DNA of 64,000 nt from Moraxella sp035181385 (GCF_035181385.1 NZ_JAXCJK010000002.1:310001-374000); one strand, 5' to 3'. Counted from the first letter of the stretch, positions 54,101 to 62,530 are shown. Translations and numbers: made by a program. The notes: generated by a model from the sequence alone, not told the origin.

Positions 54101-54437
54101 TCTTTTAACGCCATTTCGGGCAGGACGGGCAAACAGCGATTTTATCGTTGTGCCAAGCGATGATGAGGGTACTCATTTTAAACACAAGGCACAGGTGGAT
54201 GAACATGGCTTAAATTGCAAAAATGCCAGCGAAATAACACCCAAACGCCTTGATACCCAAAACGACAATGTCTCGGTTTGGCTGGCACAAAGTGTGGCAG
54301 ATGAGCTTAGGCAGCTTGCCCAAGCTTTCCCAGAGTTGTCAAAAAGCGAGCGAATTAAGCGGTTTTTGGGGGTGTCGTTGGCTGAAAATGCCGTTTTTTA
54401 TTTTGATGAACGGTTTGGATTTTGGCGTAAAGATTGA
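51138..54437 (+). CDS. cas3f: Cas2-Cas3 fusion helicase-nuclease (type I-F)
   Basis: A 1099-residue protein. Residues about 1-90 form the Cas2 domain that joins Cas1; an HD nuclease follows with ALMHDLGKSSVGFQDKL (about 119) and VTHHRLP; the SF2 helicase has Walker A ASTGRGKTIGNARI (about 438), DLILDEPDDFD (about 587), VLLSSATLPPDL and, in the second RecA-like domain, VLATPVAEVGRDHDYDW and SIIQLAGRVKRHR. It degrades target DNA and assists spacer capture. All key motifs are intact. Confidence 0.96.
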   Translation: MNVIFICQCQKKSLIKTRRVLDAYANRIGDNVWQTSITEDGLIMVRKLLRQSASKNTAVACHKIKTRNRTELVWVVGNKNEFNESGFVPVNKTKRSILHFDWENDWQFLNAISIVSVISALMHDLGKSSVGFQDKLKKSAKTSDPYRHEWLSLKLFLWLVQNCQTDNEIFERFLTVEDYLAKTKLNIDDLVQNIEKTQLHQLPPIANWIAWLIVTHHRLPALTDYYFKDKKKYLQSDNRYLKVDLNTYYKSLFKPMEYWVKNPNCDVNIHQFFAFNDIVWGSPLWQKQLKRYAKKALNDPTLNKLSQLGRPIANPFLVQLSRLALMVGDHNYSSLKIDSPQRVLGSLNWQNTLIANTDKTGNTNQSLDEHLLGVADMTAKFCRSLPILHENLPRLDKHEPLAKNTAGELFLWQNKAFKLASTHSEDSHINGFFGVNMASTGRGKTIGNARIMYALAGEKGTRLTIALGLRVLTLQTGQSFRKNLELSDSQLAILVGGLAQKQLFENNALSGSESDQTLLDGLVDSDDFADIVADLKLGTVLDAKNAQNLLICPVVTCTIDHLMQACEGSRGGRYIVPLLRLFGSDLILDEPDDFDQSDLPALSRLVHLAGVFGSRVLLSSATLPPDLVQGLFNAYLAGRKIYNAQFNKPNPSVVCAWFDENDCNATQCKTVEIFNHHHANFIQKRLSFLKKEPIRKMAKILPIQAKFNGEKPQEFYSTIAEQLLGNAINLHSKNHIILDDKKISIGLIRMANIQPLMQIAEAFYRLKSAHLNDTQIYLCCYHSQQILALRNRLETRLDAVLSRKNISDKEWAKQADIADFIHKNPNKNNHLFIVLATPVAEVGRDHDYDWAMVEPSSMRSIIQLAGRVKRHRPHLFADTPNVGIWSHNIRALKNENIVFTRPGFENDKDDDKYVLNTKNTTELIDKNILTQLDAKCRISKNPTLNIKENLADLEQAVMEDLMNNNKPNVVNSYFDNEETANRHHLHLSLLTPFRAGRANSDFIVVPSDDEGTHFKHKAQVDEHGLNCKNASEITPKRLDTQNDNVSVWLAQSVADELRQLAQAFPELSKSERIKRFLGVSLAENAVFYFDERFGFWRKD

Positions 54438-54454
54438 AATAAAAAGCGGTTTAG

Positions 54455-54514
54455 CTTCTTTAGGACTAAAGGTACCAAACTGCTTGATTTTAAGCCCTCT
54501 ATATGGTGTGCGAT
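54455..54514 (-). ncRNA. Candidate cas-regulating RNA: degenerate repeat with pseudo-spacer
   Basis: In the 220-base cas2/3-csy1 gap, 54487-54514 aligns with the CRISPR repeat at 17 of 28 positions, keeping both conserved blocks (TAAGCC and GGTGTG on the plus strand) in the array's own orientation. The next 32 bases (54486-54455, starting CAAGCAGTTTG) would be the guide; ten of its first eleven bases match the cas1 promoter at 50132-50122. The expected CC PAM is absent there (GT instead), and the degenerate stem pairs poorly, so function is unproven. Confidence 0.4.
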
Positions 54515-54598
54515 TAAATCGCGCTTAGTGGCACTGGCACCGCTGTTTTTAGTAAGGCTTTGCCATTTTTTTAATAGCAAAAATATCAAAAAAATAGT

Positions 54599-54627
54599 TT
54601 GACGAATGATTTTTGATGTAGTGTAAT
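54599..54627 (+). promoter_or_regulatory. csy operon promoter
   Basis: TTGACG (54599-54604) and TGTAAT (54622-54627) with a 17-base spacer lie 30 bases before the csy1 GTG start, so the Cascade genes have their own promoter separate from cas1-cas2/3. Confidence 0.65.
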
Positions 54628-54657
54628 AAGTGTTATCAAGACGACTAGGAGACAAGT

Positions 54658-56010
54658 GTGTCTATGCAGATTGACAGACAAACAATCGAACAGGCAATTT
54701 TGAATTTTTTGACCGCCCAATATAACAAAAAAACCGAAAAAGAGCAAAAACAGCTTGATAAAGCCATTGCTGATAACGATGTGGAAAAAGTAGCTCAGTT
54801 ACAGGCAGTTTTAAAAACCGAACAAGAAAAATACCAAAAAGATATTCGTTTGACTTATATGGCGGATTGGATGTCCAAGCAATTAAGTTTTGGTACGCAT
54901 ATTTCTAAAGGCATTCATTCTAGCTCCAAAGGCGATAATTTGATTTTTGATGTCAAGCATCAAATTGAATTTGCTGGTCATCATAATCTAGATCAAGCAG
55001 TGGTTGATGCTAGTGGAAATGCAGCAGCCCTGCCATTGGCGGCTTTTTTAAATTATATTGTAGTGGGCGATGTAACAGTTGGGCAGATGATTGCTCAAAA
55101 ACATTCAGCCTTAAAGGGTGTTTTTCACTCTGATGAAAAAGAATCTGACCGCATTCAGACAATTTTTTATCAATTGGTGTTAAGTCAAATTGACCAGCCT
55201 AGAACTGATGAGCGTAATAAACAAATTTTATGGGCGAAATGCAATGAGGATTATGTTTGTCTTGTGCCTTTGTATCCAATATCGGTTGCCCATTATGTTT
55301 ACAAGACCATTCAAGAAATGCGTTTTTCAGAGCAAAATGTGCAAGCTCGCAAAAATCGAGGTAAGGCAAATGCATTACAGCAAGCGTATCCAAGTTTGCA
55401 CGATTTGGCGGTGGTGAATATTGGCGGTAGCAATCCGCAAGGGGTGAGCCAACTGATGAGTAAACAAAGCGGAAAAAACTACCTTTTGCCATCATTGCCA
55501 CCGATTTTTAGAAGTTCAGGTAGTATATCCATTCCCAAGAATACCAAAAGCATTTTTGATTTAAAAGCCCTTGATTATCACGCAAGATTTCAGTTGCAAA
55601 GCTTATTTGAAATCATTAAAAATACCACCAATAATGTCAAAATCCGTGATGCCAGAAAAGCCACTTTAGACGAAATAATATACAAGGTTTTTGAGATTGC
55701 CATAGGCATTCAAAACACCCGCCCAGCAGGGTGGTCAAAGGACTATCCAAATTTAAAAGTGGCGCAAAAATATTGGCTAGACCCCAATCGTGGTGAATTG
55801 CAAGATGAAGAAGAGTTTAAACAAAGCCGTGAATTGGGCGATTGGCGAGAAGAAATAGAGATTGCCTTTGCCGAGTGGTTGCAACGATTATTAAAATTGG
55901 AATTTGATAAAATCGCCCACGAATTTGGCGAACCTGAGCAATACGAATGGCGAGACGAATTTAAAGATGAAATCAAAAAGAGTGTGCGATTGGGCAATGG
56001 AGTATTTTGA
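54658..56010 (+). CDS. csy1: Type I-F Cascade large subunit Csy1 (Cas8f)
   Basis: A 450-residue protein matching Csy1: IEQAILNFLTAQ at the start, LSFGTHISKGIHSSSKGDN, NIGGSNPQGVSQLMSKQSG, and WLDPNRGELQDEEEF. It recognises the CC PAM and binds the crRNA 5' handle in the Csy complex. A GTG start at 54658 lies 6 bases after AGGAG; an ATG two codons later is possible. The stop overlaps the csy2 start (TGATG). Confidence 0.93.
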   Translation: MSMQIDRQTIEQAILNFLTAQYNKKTEKEQKQLDKAIADNDVEKVAQLQAVLKTEQEKYQKDIRLTYMADWMSKQLSFGTHISKGIHSSSKGDNLIFDVKHQIEFAGHHNLDQAVVDASGNAAALPLAAFLNYIVVGDVTVGQMIAQKHSALKGVFHSDEKESDRIQTIFYQLVLSQIDQPRTDERNKQILWAKCNEDYVCLVPLYPISVAHYVYKTIQEMRFSEQNVQARKNRGKANALQQAYPSLHDLAVVNIGGSNPQGVSQLMSKQSGKNYLLPSLPPIFRSSGSISIPKNTKSIFDLKALDYHARFQLQSLFEIIKNTTNNVKIRDARKATLDEIIYKVFEIAIGIQNTRPAGWSKDYPNLKVAQKYWLDPNRGELQDEEEFKQSRELGDWREEIEIAFAEWLQRLLKLEFDKIAHEFGEPEQYEWRDEFKDEIKKSVRLGNGVF

Positions 56011-56942
56011 TGAGTTTTATTTATGATGATTTGGAGTGCGTGGGTTATTTGCTTTTTAAAAATATTAAAATTTTAAATGCCAACACCATATCCAGCCCTT
56101 TAACTTATGGTTTTCCTGCGATTACAGGTTTTACGGGCGCAACGCACGCATTAAGCCGAAAAATTGCCCAAATAGATGAATTGAACCACATTCGTTTGGA
56201 TGGTGTGTTGATTGCGTGTCTTGATTGCACGGTGCGAGCCTACCGTGAAAATGCGTATAAAGAATTTTCGTTTGTTCAAAGTCGCAATCCGATTTTAAAA
56301 ACAGGCAAAACCGCGCCAATTATTGAAGAAGGCAAATGCCATTTGACAGTTTCTTTGATGATGGGTGTTTATACGGATGGTTTTTTGAGCGAAGAAGAAA
56401 AGGACAGCTTAAAAAACAATGCCCTAACTTTATTACAACAGCAACGCCTTGCAGGTGGCAGTGTTATTGAAATAGACAAATTTAACCCTGTGCAATTTAT
56501 TGAAGCTGAAGAACTCAATAATTTTACCAAACAATTATTGCCTGCCTTTGTGCTTATGGACGCACATCGCCATCTCATTGAAATCACTGAGCAACTAAAG
56601 CAGACCAATCCCAATGCCACTGCCTTGGATGCATTGATTGAAACGGCCGTGCTACACCACCACCCAGACGATATAGGTCAAAAATGGCAAACCACCAGCG
56701 TCAAACAAGGGCGTGGCTGGCTTGTGCCGATGCCTGTGGGTTATCAAGGCATTTCTCCTGTGTTTGAAGCAGGGCAAATGGCAAGCAGTCGCAATCTTGA
56801 GTACCAAAGCCAATATGTAGAGAGTATTTATTCGCTGGGTGAGTGGTGTTTTCCACACCGCATTGACGATTTGGAGCAGGCATTTTGGTATCAAGTTTAC
56901 AAGCCTGAACAAAATTTGTATGTTGTTGCACAAAAATCTTAA
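56010..56942 (+). CDS. csy2: Type I-F Cascade subunit Csy2 (Cas5f)
   Basis: A 310-residue RAMP protein: LLFKNIKILNANTISSPLTY, GFPAITGFTGATHALSRKI, LVPMPVGYQGISPVFEAGQM are typical of Csy2, which caps the crRNA 5' handle together with Csy1. Translationally coupled to csy1. Confidence 0.93.
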   Translation: MSFIYDDLECVGYLLFKNIKILNANTISSPLTYGFPAITGFTGATHALSRKIAQIDELNHIRLDGVLIACLDCTVRAYRENAYKEFSFVQSRNPILKTGKTAPIIEEGKCHLTVSLMMGVYTDGFLSEEEKDSLKNNALTLLQQQRLAGGSVIEIDKFNPVQFIEAEELNNFTKQLLPAFVLMDAHRHLIEITEQLKQTNPNATALDALIETAVLHHHPDDIGQKWQTTSVKQGRGWLVPMPVGYQGISPVFEAGQMASSRNLEYQSQYVESIYSLGEWCFPHRIDDLEQAFWYQVYKPEQNLYVVAQKS

Positions 56943-56971
56943 GTTATGCTAAATCTTAATTGGAGAAAGTT

Positions 56972-58027
56972 ATGGCAAAAAATGAGTTAAAAACCGCATC
57001 TGTATTGGCATTTGAGCGTGTCTTGGACATCTCGGACGGCTTTTTTTGGCAAGAAAACAGCGCGGAAAAAAATCCAAATCGCACCATCATTAGCGTCCAA
57101 GAAAAATCGGTGCGTGGCACAATCAGCAATCGCTTAAAAAATGCGGTTGCCAATGACCCTGCCAAATTGGATGCAGAAATCCAAAAAGCCAATTTGCAAA
57201 AAGTAGACTCAGCCAGCCTTGATGAACAAAACGACACATTGGTTGCCAAATTCACTTGTAAAGTATTGCCATTTACAGGCAAACCGTCTGTGTGCAACGA
57301 CCAAGATTATGCCAAAGCGTTGGCAAAGATTATCGCCGACTACAAAGAAAATCAAGGGCTTGGCGAGCTTGCCAAACGCTATGCGGTCAATATGGTCAAT
57401 GCCCGCTGGTTGTGGCGCAACCGTGTGGGCGCACAAAAAATTCAGATTAAAGTGGTTTTGAATAACGATGAAGACAGTGCTTTAATTTTTGATGATGCCA
57501 AGGCGTTTAGCCTGCACTCTTTTGATTTTGAAGATAAAAATCTGGCGACTTTGGCAGGCTGGATTGAAGAAGGTTTGGTGGGTGAGCGGTTTGTGATTTT
57601 GTCAGTACAGGCCCGTGCGGTGGTCGGTTTTGGACAAGAGGTCTATCCATCGCAAGAGCTGGTTTTGGACACAGGCAGTAAAAAAAGCAAGGTACTTTAT
57701 CGTGTGGGCGATACCAGCAAAAACCACGCAGGACTGCATTCGCAAAAAATCAGCAATGCCATTCGCACGATTGATGATTGGTATACAATCAGACAAGACG
57801 ACAATCTATTAAACGCAAATAATCAAAAAACCATCATTGCAGTAGAGCCTTACGGTGCAGTAACAACTTTGGGTATGGCGTTTAGACAGCCAAAAAACAA
57901 GCAAGATTTTTACAGTTTGTTTGATAAATGGGTGCTAAAGGGCGAAAAACCAGATGTCGGGCAACAGCATTATGTAATGGCGGTGCTGATTCGTGGCGGT
58001 GTATTTGGTGAAAGCGGTAAAGAGTAG
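56972..58027 (+). CDS. csy3: Type I-F Cascade backbone Csy3 (Cas7f)
   Basis: A 351-residue RAMP protein, six copies of which line the crRNA in known Csy complexes. LKTASVLAFERVLDISDGFF, LAKRYAVNMVNARWLWRNR, and GQEVYPSQELVLD fit Cas7f. The ATG follows GGAGAAAGTT. Confidence 0.94.
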   Translation: MAKNELKTASVLAFERVLDISDGFFWQENSAEKNPNRTIISVQEKSVRGTISNRLKNAVANDPAKLDAEIQKANLQKVDSASLDEQNDTLVAKFTCKVLPFTGKPSVCNDQDYAKALAKIIADYKENQGLGELAKRYAVNMVNARWLWRNRVGAQKIQIKVVLNNDEDSALIFDDAKAFSLHSFDFEDKNLATLAGWIEEGLVGERFVILSVQARAVVGFGQEVYPSQELVLDTGSKKSKVLYRVGDTSKNHAGLHSQKISNAIRTIDDWYTIRQDDNLLNANNQKTIIAVEPYGAVTTLGMAFRQPKNKQDFYSLFDKWVLKGEKPDVGQQHYVMAVLIRGGVFGESGKE

Positions 58028-58033
58028 ATGGTG

Positions 58034-58603
58034 ATGAAATATTATCAAGAAATCACGCTGATTGCCGATGAAGAAATCACGCCCTATTTTTTGTGGAGTA
58101 GGGTGTATGCACAAATCCATATTGCTTTGGTGGACAACAAAAATCCGCAGATTGGGGTTGGTTTTCCACAATACCATTTTAACAAAAAAAGGGGAACGCT
58201 CGGCTTAAAATTACGAGTGTTTGCCCAAACAGAGCAGGAATTGTCTGAGTTAAATTTGGTAAAGTGGCTGGAACGATTGAGTGATTATTTGCATTTAAAA
58301 TCTATTCAAGCTGTACCTGTTTGCCATCGCCATGCTATTTTTTACCGCTATCACCCTGATTCATCTAAAGAAAATCTAGCAAGGCGATATGCTAAGAAAC
58401 ATGCACTTAGCTATAATGAGGCAGTGGCGAGATTGGGTGATTACACGTCAGACCCTATTATTAACTACCCCTTTGTCATGCTTAAAAGCCAAACGACTGG
58501 CGTGGATTTTTGTTTACGCATTGCCAAAAAAATGGTAGATGATGCTGTCATTGGCGAATTTGGGTCGTATGGACTAGGTGGTGGTAGTGTGCCTGATTTT
58601 TAA
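58034..58603 (+). CDS. cas6f: CRISPR pre-crRNA endoribonuclease Cas6f (Csy4)
   Basis: A 189-residue protein that cleaves each repeat at the base of its hairpin. The catalytic histidine is probably the one in YAQIHIALV, and the arginine-rich helix (ENLARRYAKKHALSYNEAVA) binds the stem; FVMLKSQTTGVDFCLRI and the end YGLGGGSVPDF match the family. The aromatic-rich VPWF end of the Pseudomonas protein is VPDF here. ATG 58034 is chosen; 58028 is also possible. Confidence 0.93.
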   Translation: MKYYQEITLIADEEITPYFLWSRVYAQIHIALVDNKNPQIGVGFPQYHFNKKRGTLGLKLRVFAQTEQELSELNLVKWLERLSDYLHLKSIQAVPVCHRHAIFYRYHPDSSKENLARRYAKKHALSYNEAVARLGDYTSDPIINYPFVMLKSQTTGVDFCLRIAKKMVDDAVIGEFGSYGLGGGSVPDF

Positions 58604-58622
58604 TGGTGATTAATATTAATAA

Positions 58623-58656
58623 AAAACACCTCAAGACATATCGTCTGGGGTGTTTT
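58623..58656. terminator. Terminator between cas6f and def
   Basis: AAAACACCTCAAGAC and GTCTGGGGTGTTTT pair over about 14 bp with minor mismatches; it separates the convergent csy operon and def. Confidence 0.75.
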
Positions 58657-58664
58657 GGTTCAGC

Positions 58665-59186
58665 TTAATTGGCTCTTTCACGAGTTTTGAGTACTTTTTT
58701 GACCTTGTCTCTGGCTCGGCTTTGTTTGAGTGATGACAGATGGTCTACAAAGACAATGCCTTTTAGGTGGTCTAGCTCGTGTTGGATACATACAGCAAGC
58801 AGTCCATCAGCCTCTGTGCTAAATGCTTGGCCGTGTTCGTCCATTGCTTCGATACGCACGCGAGCAGGGCGTTCAACGGTATCGTAGACCTCTGGAATTG
58901 AAAGACAACCCTCTTGATAAGGGGTGAGTTCTTCGGTCAGTGGTGTGACTTTTGGGTTGATGTAAACTTTAGGCTGTGGTTTTTCGCCTTCTTTTGCCAG
59001 ATCCATGACAACCACTTGTACATGCCTATCCACTTGCGTCGCTGCCAGACCAATGCCACGAGCATCATACATGGTCTCAAACATGTCTTGAATTAAGTTC
59101 TTGATGTCATCGTTAATCTGCTCAACTTCTTTGGCAACCGTACGCAAGCGTGGGTCAGGATAATTTAAAATTGGTAAAAGTGCCAT
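58665..59186 (-). CDS. def: Peptide deformylase
   Basis: A 173-residue metalloenzyme removing the formyl group from new proteins. All three motifs are present: GIGLAATQV, EGCLSIPEV (metal-binding Cys) and IQHELDHLKG (HExxH). ATG 59186 follows TTGAGA. It lies far from fmt, its usual neighbour. Confidence 0.95.
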   Translation of the reverse strand: MALLPILNYPDPRLRTVAKEVEQINDDIKNLIQDMFETMYDARGIGLAATQVDRHVQVVVMDLAKEGEKPQPKVYINPKVTPLTEELTPYQEGCLSIPEVYDTVERPARVRIEAMDEHGQAFSTEADGLLAVCIQHELDHLKGIVFVDHLSSLKQSRARDKVKKVLKTRERAN

Positions 59187-59377
59187 AAAATTCTCAAGGT
59201 TTTGGATAATATTGGCATTATTATAATTCAAAGCATGGTCATTGGCAAAATTTATCTAAAAACTGGTAATAGTTTCTAAAAACTCTTAATAATTCTCCCA
59301 AAAATTACCTAATTTTGTGTAAAATGGGATTTTAATTTGTTCGGCCAATCACCAATCAAGATTATTAAGGGTTAGTT

Positions 59378-59974
59378 ATGACTGCAGCACGCACCGCTCA
59401 CATTGCTCGCAACACCACTGAGACACAAATCAGTGTTTATCTCAACATTGATGGTGCTGGCGTGGGTAATATTGACACAGGCATACCATTTTTGGATCAT
59501 ATGCTTGAACAGATCACACGGCATGGGCTGTTTGACCTTGATGTTAAATGTGTGGGCGATACGCACATTGATGATCATCACAGTATGGAAGATACAGGCA
59601 TTGCCATTGGTCAGGCTTTAAAAATCGCCTTGGGAGACAAAAAAGGCATTCGCCGTTATGGGCATTTTTATGCACCCCTTGATGAGAGTTTGAGTCGTGT
59701 GGTGGTGGATATTTCGGGTCGTCCTAGTCTGCACATGAATGTACCGTTTACTCGTGCTTATGTGGGCAGGTTGGATGTAGATTTATTCAGCGAGTTTTTT
59801 TATGGTTTGGTAAATAATGCGGGTATTACGCTTCATATTGATAATCTAAAAGGTAAAAACAGTCATCATCAAATAGAAAGTGTTTTTAAGGCGTTGGCAC
59901 GAGCATTGCGTATGGCATGCGAGATGGATGAGCGTGCAGGCGGTAAGCTACCCTCAACCAAAGAAATGCTGTGA
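59378..59974 (+). CDS. hisB: Imidazoleglycerol-phosphate dehydratase
   Basis: A 198-residue monofunctional HisB: ARNTTETQISVYLNIDG, GIPFLDHMLEQITRHG, HIDDHHSMEDTGIAIGQA, and KGKNSHHQIESVFKALARAL with the manganese-binding histidines. It performs the sixth step of histidine synthesis. hisH follows 10 bases later. Confidence 0.96.
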   Translation: MTAARTAHIARNTTETQISVYLNIDGAGVGNIDTGIPFLDHMLEQITRHGLFDLDVKCVGDTHIDDHHSMEDTGIAIGQALKIALGDKKGIRRYGHFYAPLDESLSRVVVDISGRPSLHMNVPFTRAYVGRLDVDLFSEFFYGLVNNAGITLHIDNLKGKNSHHQIESVFKALARALRMACEMDERAGGKLPSTKEML

Positions 59975-59984
59975 GGAATTGGAT

Positions 59985-60626
59985 ATGACTAAAGTTGCAC
60001 TTTTAGACTATGGTGTGGGCAATTTATTTTCGGTGGCAAATGCCCTGACGGTTGCAGGGGCCAGCGTGGTCATCACGAACGACCCAAAAGATATTAGGTC
60101 TGCCGATAAAGTCATGTTGCCAGGTGTAGGAGCGATTGGTGATGCCATGCATCATATGCGATTGTGCGGTGTTGACATGACCGTTCAGGAAGTGGTACGA
60201 ACTAAGCCTGTGATGGCAATTTGCGTGGGTATGCAAGCATTGTTTGATTATTCAACCGAAGGAGGCAAGGTACCTTGTTTGGGGTTGGTTGCAGGTAGTG
60301 CACAACGCTTCGATAAAACCTGGATGCAAAACGGTCAAGGCATTAAAATCCCTCATGTTGGCTGGAATGTTGTGCACACTGATTCCAATCATGCACTGTG
60401 GCAAGGCTGTAATGATGAGTATTTTTATTTTACACACAGTTATTACTGCAAGCCTGATGTTGCTGATGTAAAAAATCAGGGGCTTATCACAGCAGTTAGT
60501 AGCTATGGGCAGGAATTTTGTGCAAGCATCATTAAAGACAATATTTTTGCCACGCAGTTTCACCCAGAAAAAAGCCATCGTGCAGGCCTGCGTCTTTTGA
60601 GTAATTTTATTAATTGGCAAATATAG
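59985..60626 (+). CDS. hisH: Imidazole glycerol phosphate synthase subunit HisH
   Basis: A 213-residue glutamine amidotransferase: VALLDYGVGNLFSVANAL, PGVGAIGDAMHH, the catalytic Cys in AICVGMQALFD, and the His/Glu pair in FATQFHPEKSHRAG. It supplies ammonia to HisF, which is not in the window. ATG 59985 follows GAGGAATT. Confidence 0.96.
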   Translation: MTKVALLDYGVGNLFSVANALTVAGASVVITNDPKDIRSADKVMLPGVGAIGDAMHHMRLCGVDMTVQEVVRTKPVMAICVGMQALFDYSTEGGKVPCLGLVAGSAQRFDKTWMQNGQGIKIPHVGWNVVHTDSNHALWQGCNDEYFYFTHSYYCKPDVADVKNQGLITAVSSYGQEFCASIIKDNIFATQFHPEKSHRAGLRLLSNFINWQI

Positions 60627-60642
60627 TGTTCCATGTGAAACA
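60627..60642. other. parS-like palindrome 9 (intergenic)
   Basis: TGTTCCATGTGAAACA matches TGTTCCACGTGAAACA at 15 of 16 positions and starts at the hisH stop codon boundary, 34 kb from oriC. Confidence 0.6.
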
Positions 60643-60669
60643 AAAACACATGATATTTAATTGATGTAT

Positions 60670-60700
60670 TCAAGCACGCATATTTGGCGTGCTTGATTTT
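60670..60700 (+). terminator. hisH terminator
   Basis: TCAAGCACGC and GCGTGCTTGA pair perfectly over 10 bp around a 7-base loop, followed by TTTT. Confidence 0.75.
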
Positions 60701-60778
60701 GGTGTGATACAAAACTTGGCTTGTGATATTGTGGATTTTAACCCAGTAAAATCCATCTTGCCCCAAGCTCTATCTTTG

Positions 60779-62083
60779 TTAATCTTGCCAACGAGTAAAG
60801 ACTAAGCTGCCATTTGTGCCACCAAAACCAAAGCTATTACTAATGGCATAGTTAAGGTTTTCTACCTTACGAGCGGTGTGGGCAATGTAGTCAAGGGTGC
60901 AGCGTTCATCTGGGTTTTGCAGGTTGATCGTTGGTGGTAGGATTTGATTTTGCAATGCCAATACGGTGATGATCGCCTCGACCGCACCAGCTGCACCGAG
61001 CAGATGTCCCGTCATAGACTTGGTTGAGCTGACCAAGATATCATCACCAAATAATGTGGCAATCGCACGGCTTTCGGCAACATCGCCGGCTGGCGTGCTG
61101 GTGCCGTGTGCATTGATATACCCAACTTTATCTGCAGATATTCCTGCATCGTTTAGAGCGTTTTGCATGGCGCGTTTTGCACCGTTGCCATCTTCTGATG
61201 GGGCGGTAATATGACTTGCGTCGTCGCTCATGCCAAAACCAACCAGCTCTGCTAGAATTGTTGCTCCACGAGCTTGAGCATGATCAAGAGATTCTAGCAC
61301 TAACGCACCAGCACCATCACCCAATACAAAGCCATCACGATCCTTGTCAAAAGGACGACTTGCCTTGGTTGGTTCATCATTGCGAGTAGATAGAGCGTGC
61401 ATTGCACCAAAGCCAGCCATGCCAAGCGGTGTTGAGGCTTTTTCACTACCACCAACCAAAACCGCATCTAGGTCGCCATAGGCAATGAGGCGTGCACCCA
61501 AACCAATGGCATGTGTCGATGTGGTGCAAGCTGTTGAGGTAGCAAGGTTTGCACCTTTGAGGCCGTGTCTGATGGCAATCAAGCCTGCTGGCATGTTGAC
61601 AATTGCTCCCGGTATGATAAACGGAGAGACCTTTTTTGCCCCTTGTGCTTTAATAATGTCTCGACTGCTTTCAATTGTACCAATGCCACCAATGCCAGAA
61701 CCCATCACTACGCCAAATTTCTCACCATCGACATTGATGGGTAGGTAGTCGCCCTTGATGTCAGCAATCAATCCTGCCTGATATAATGCTTGTGCGGCAA
61801 CAACTTGAGCATAATGCACAAATTCATCATAGCGGCGTACTTCTTTTGGATTTAAGTAGTTTTTGGCATCAAAATCTTTAATCAGCCCTGCAATTTGTGA
61901 GCGAAATTCATTAATATCAACATCATTGCCAAACTCATCGATTCTACTAATGCCACTAATACCATTTATTAGATTTTGCCAAATAGTATCCAGATCATTG
62001 CCCACAGGAGTGATTGCCCCCATGCCTGTAATGACGATGCGTGTGCAATTTGAGCGTGCTGAGCGTTGAGTTTGTTGGGTCAT
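60779..62083 (-). CDS. fabF: 3-oxoacyl-[acyl-carrier-protein] synthase II
   Basis: A 434-residue condensing enzyme of fatty-acid elongation. RIVITGMGAITPVGND opens the thiolase fold; the catalytic Cys is in STACTTSTHAIG, and the two histidines are in INAHGTSTPAGD and SMTGHLLGAAGAVEAI. The remaining NSFGFGGTNGSLVF is typical. ATG 62083 is chosen over a GTG at 62092. The acpP and fabG genes often beside fabF are not here. Confidence 0.94.
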   Translation of the reverse strand: MTQQTQRSARSNCTRIVITGMGAITPVGNDLDTIWQNLINGISGISRIDEFGNDVDINEFRSQIAGLIKDFDAKNYLNPKEVRRYDEFVHYAQVVAAQALYQAGLIADIKGDYLPINVDGEKFGVVMGSGIGGIGTIESSRDIIKAQGAKKVSPFIIPGAIVNMPAGLIAIRHGLKGANLATSTACTTSTHAIGLGARLIAYGDLDAVLVGGSEKASTPLGMAGFGAMHALSTRNDEPTKASRPFDKDRDGFVLGDGAGALVLESLDHAQARGATILAELVGFGMSDDASHITAPSEDGNGAKRAMQNALNDAGISADKVGYINAHGTSTPAGDVAESRAIATLFGDDILVSSTKSMTGHLLGAAGAVEAIITVLALQNQILPPTINLQNPDERCTLDYIAHTARKVENLNYAISNSFGFGGTNGSLVFTRWQD

Positions 62084-62092
62084 GATTGCCAC

Positions 62093-62530
62093 CAGCTTAG
62101 AAACAATATAGATAATGGAATGGATAGGTCATTTTTTGTTACAATTTTATTTGGCATTATATTAACATGACTGTTGGTAAATGAAAAGTGTACAGTTGTA
62201 TTTTATTAAAACTAATGAAATCATTTGCTCAGTTGATGTTGTATGGGGTTGATTATGTAGGTTTAATGAAAAGCAGGGTTGGTAAAAATAATAAAAAATA
62301 ATAAATTGATGAAAGGCATCGCAACAATAAACAAATAAACAAATAAACAATAGGTATGAATAAAAACACACAATTGATACAATTGATGACTTGATGGAGA
62401 GTGTTGTTTTGAGGTATATTTATTCGCGTAACATGAAAAAGCCAAACAAAAATATCTACGATGGCCTAGGTTGTATCTAGATATTAAATTAAATTTCTCA
62501 TACCACTATATAACACCAAAGGAGCGAACA
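62093..62530. repeat. Intergenic region with octanucleotide tandem repeat
   Basis: A 440-base AT-rich gap between the divergent fabF and lysozyme-inhibitor genes. AATAAACA is repeated three times head to tail at 62326-62349. No gene or RNA was recognised in the remainder. Confidence 0.5.
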
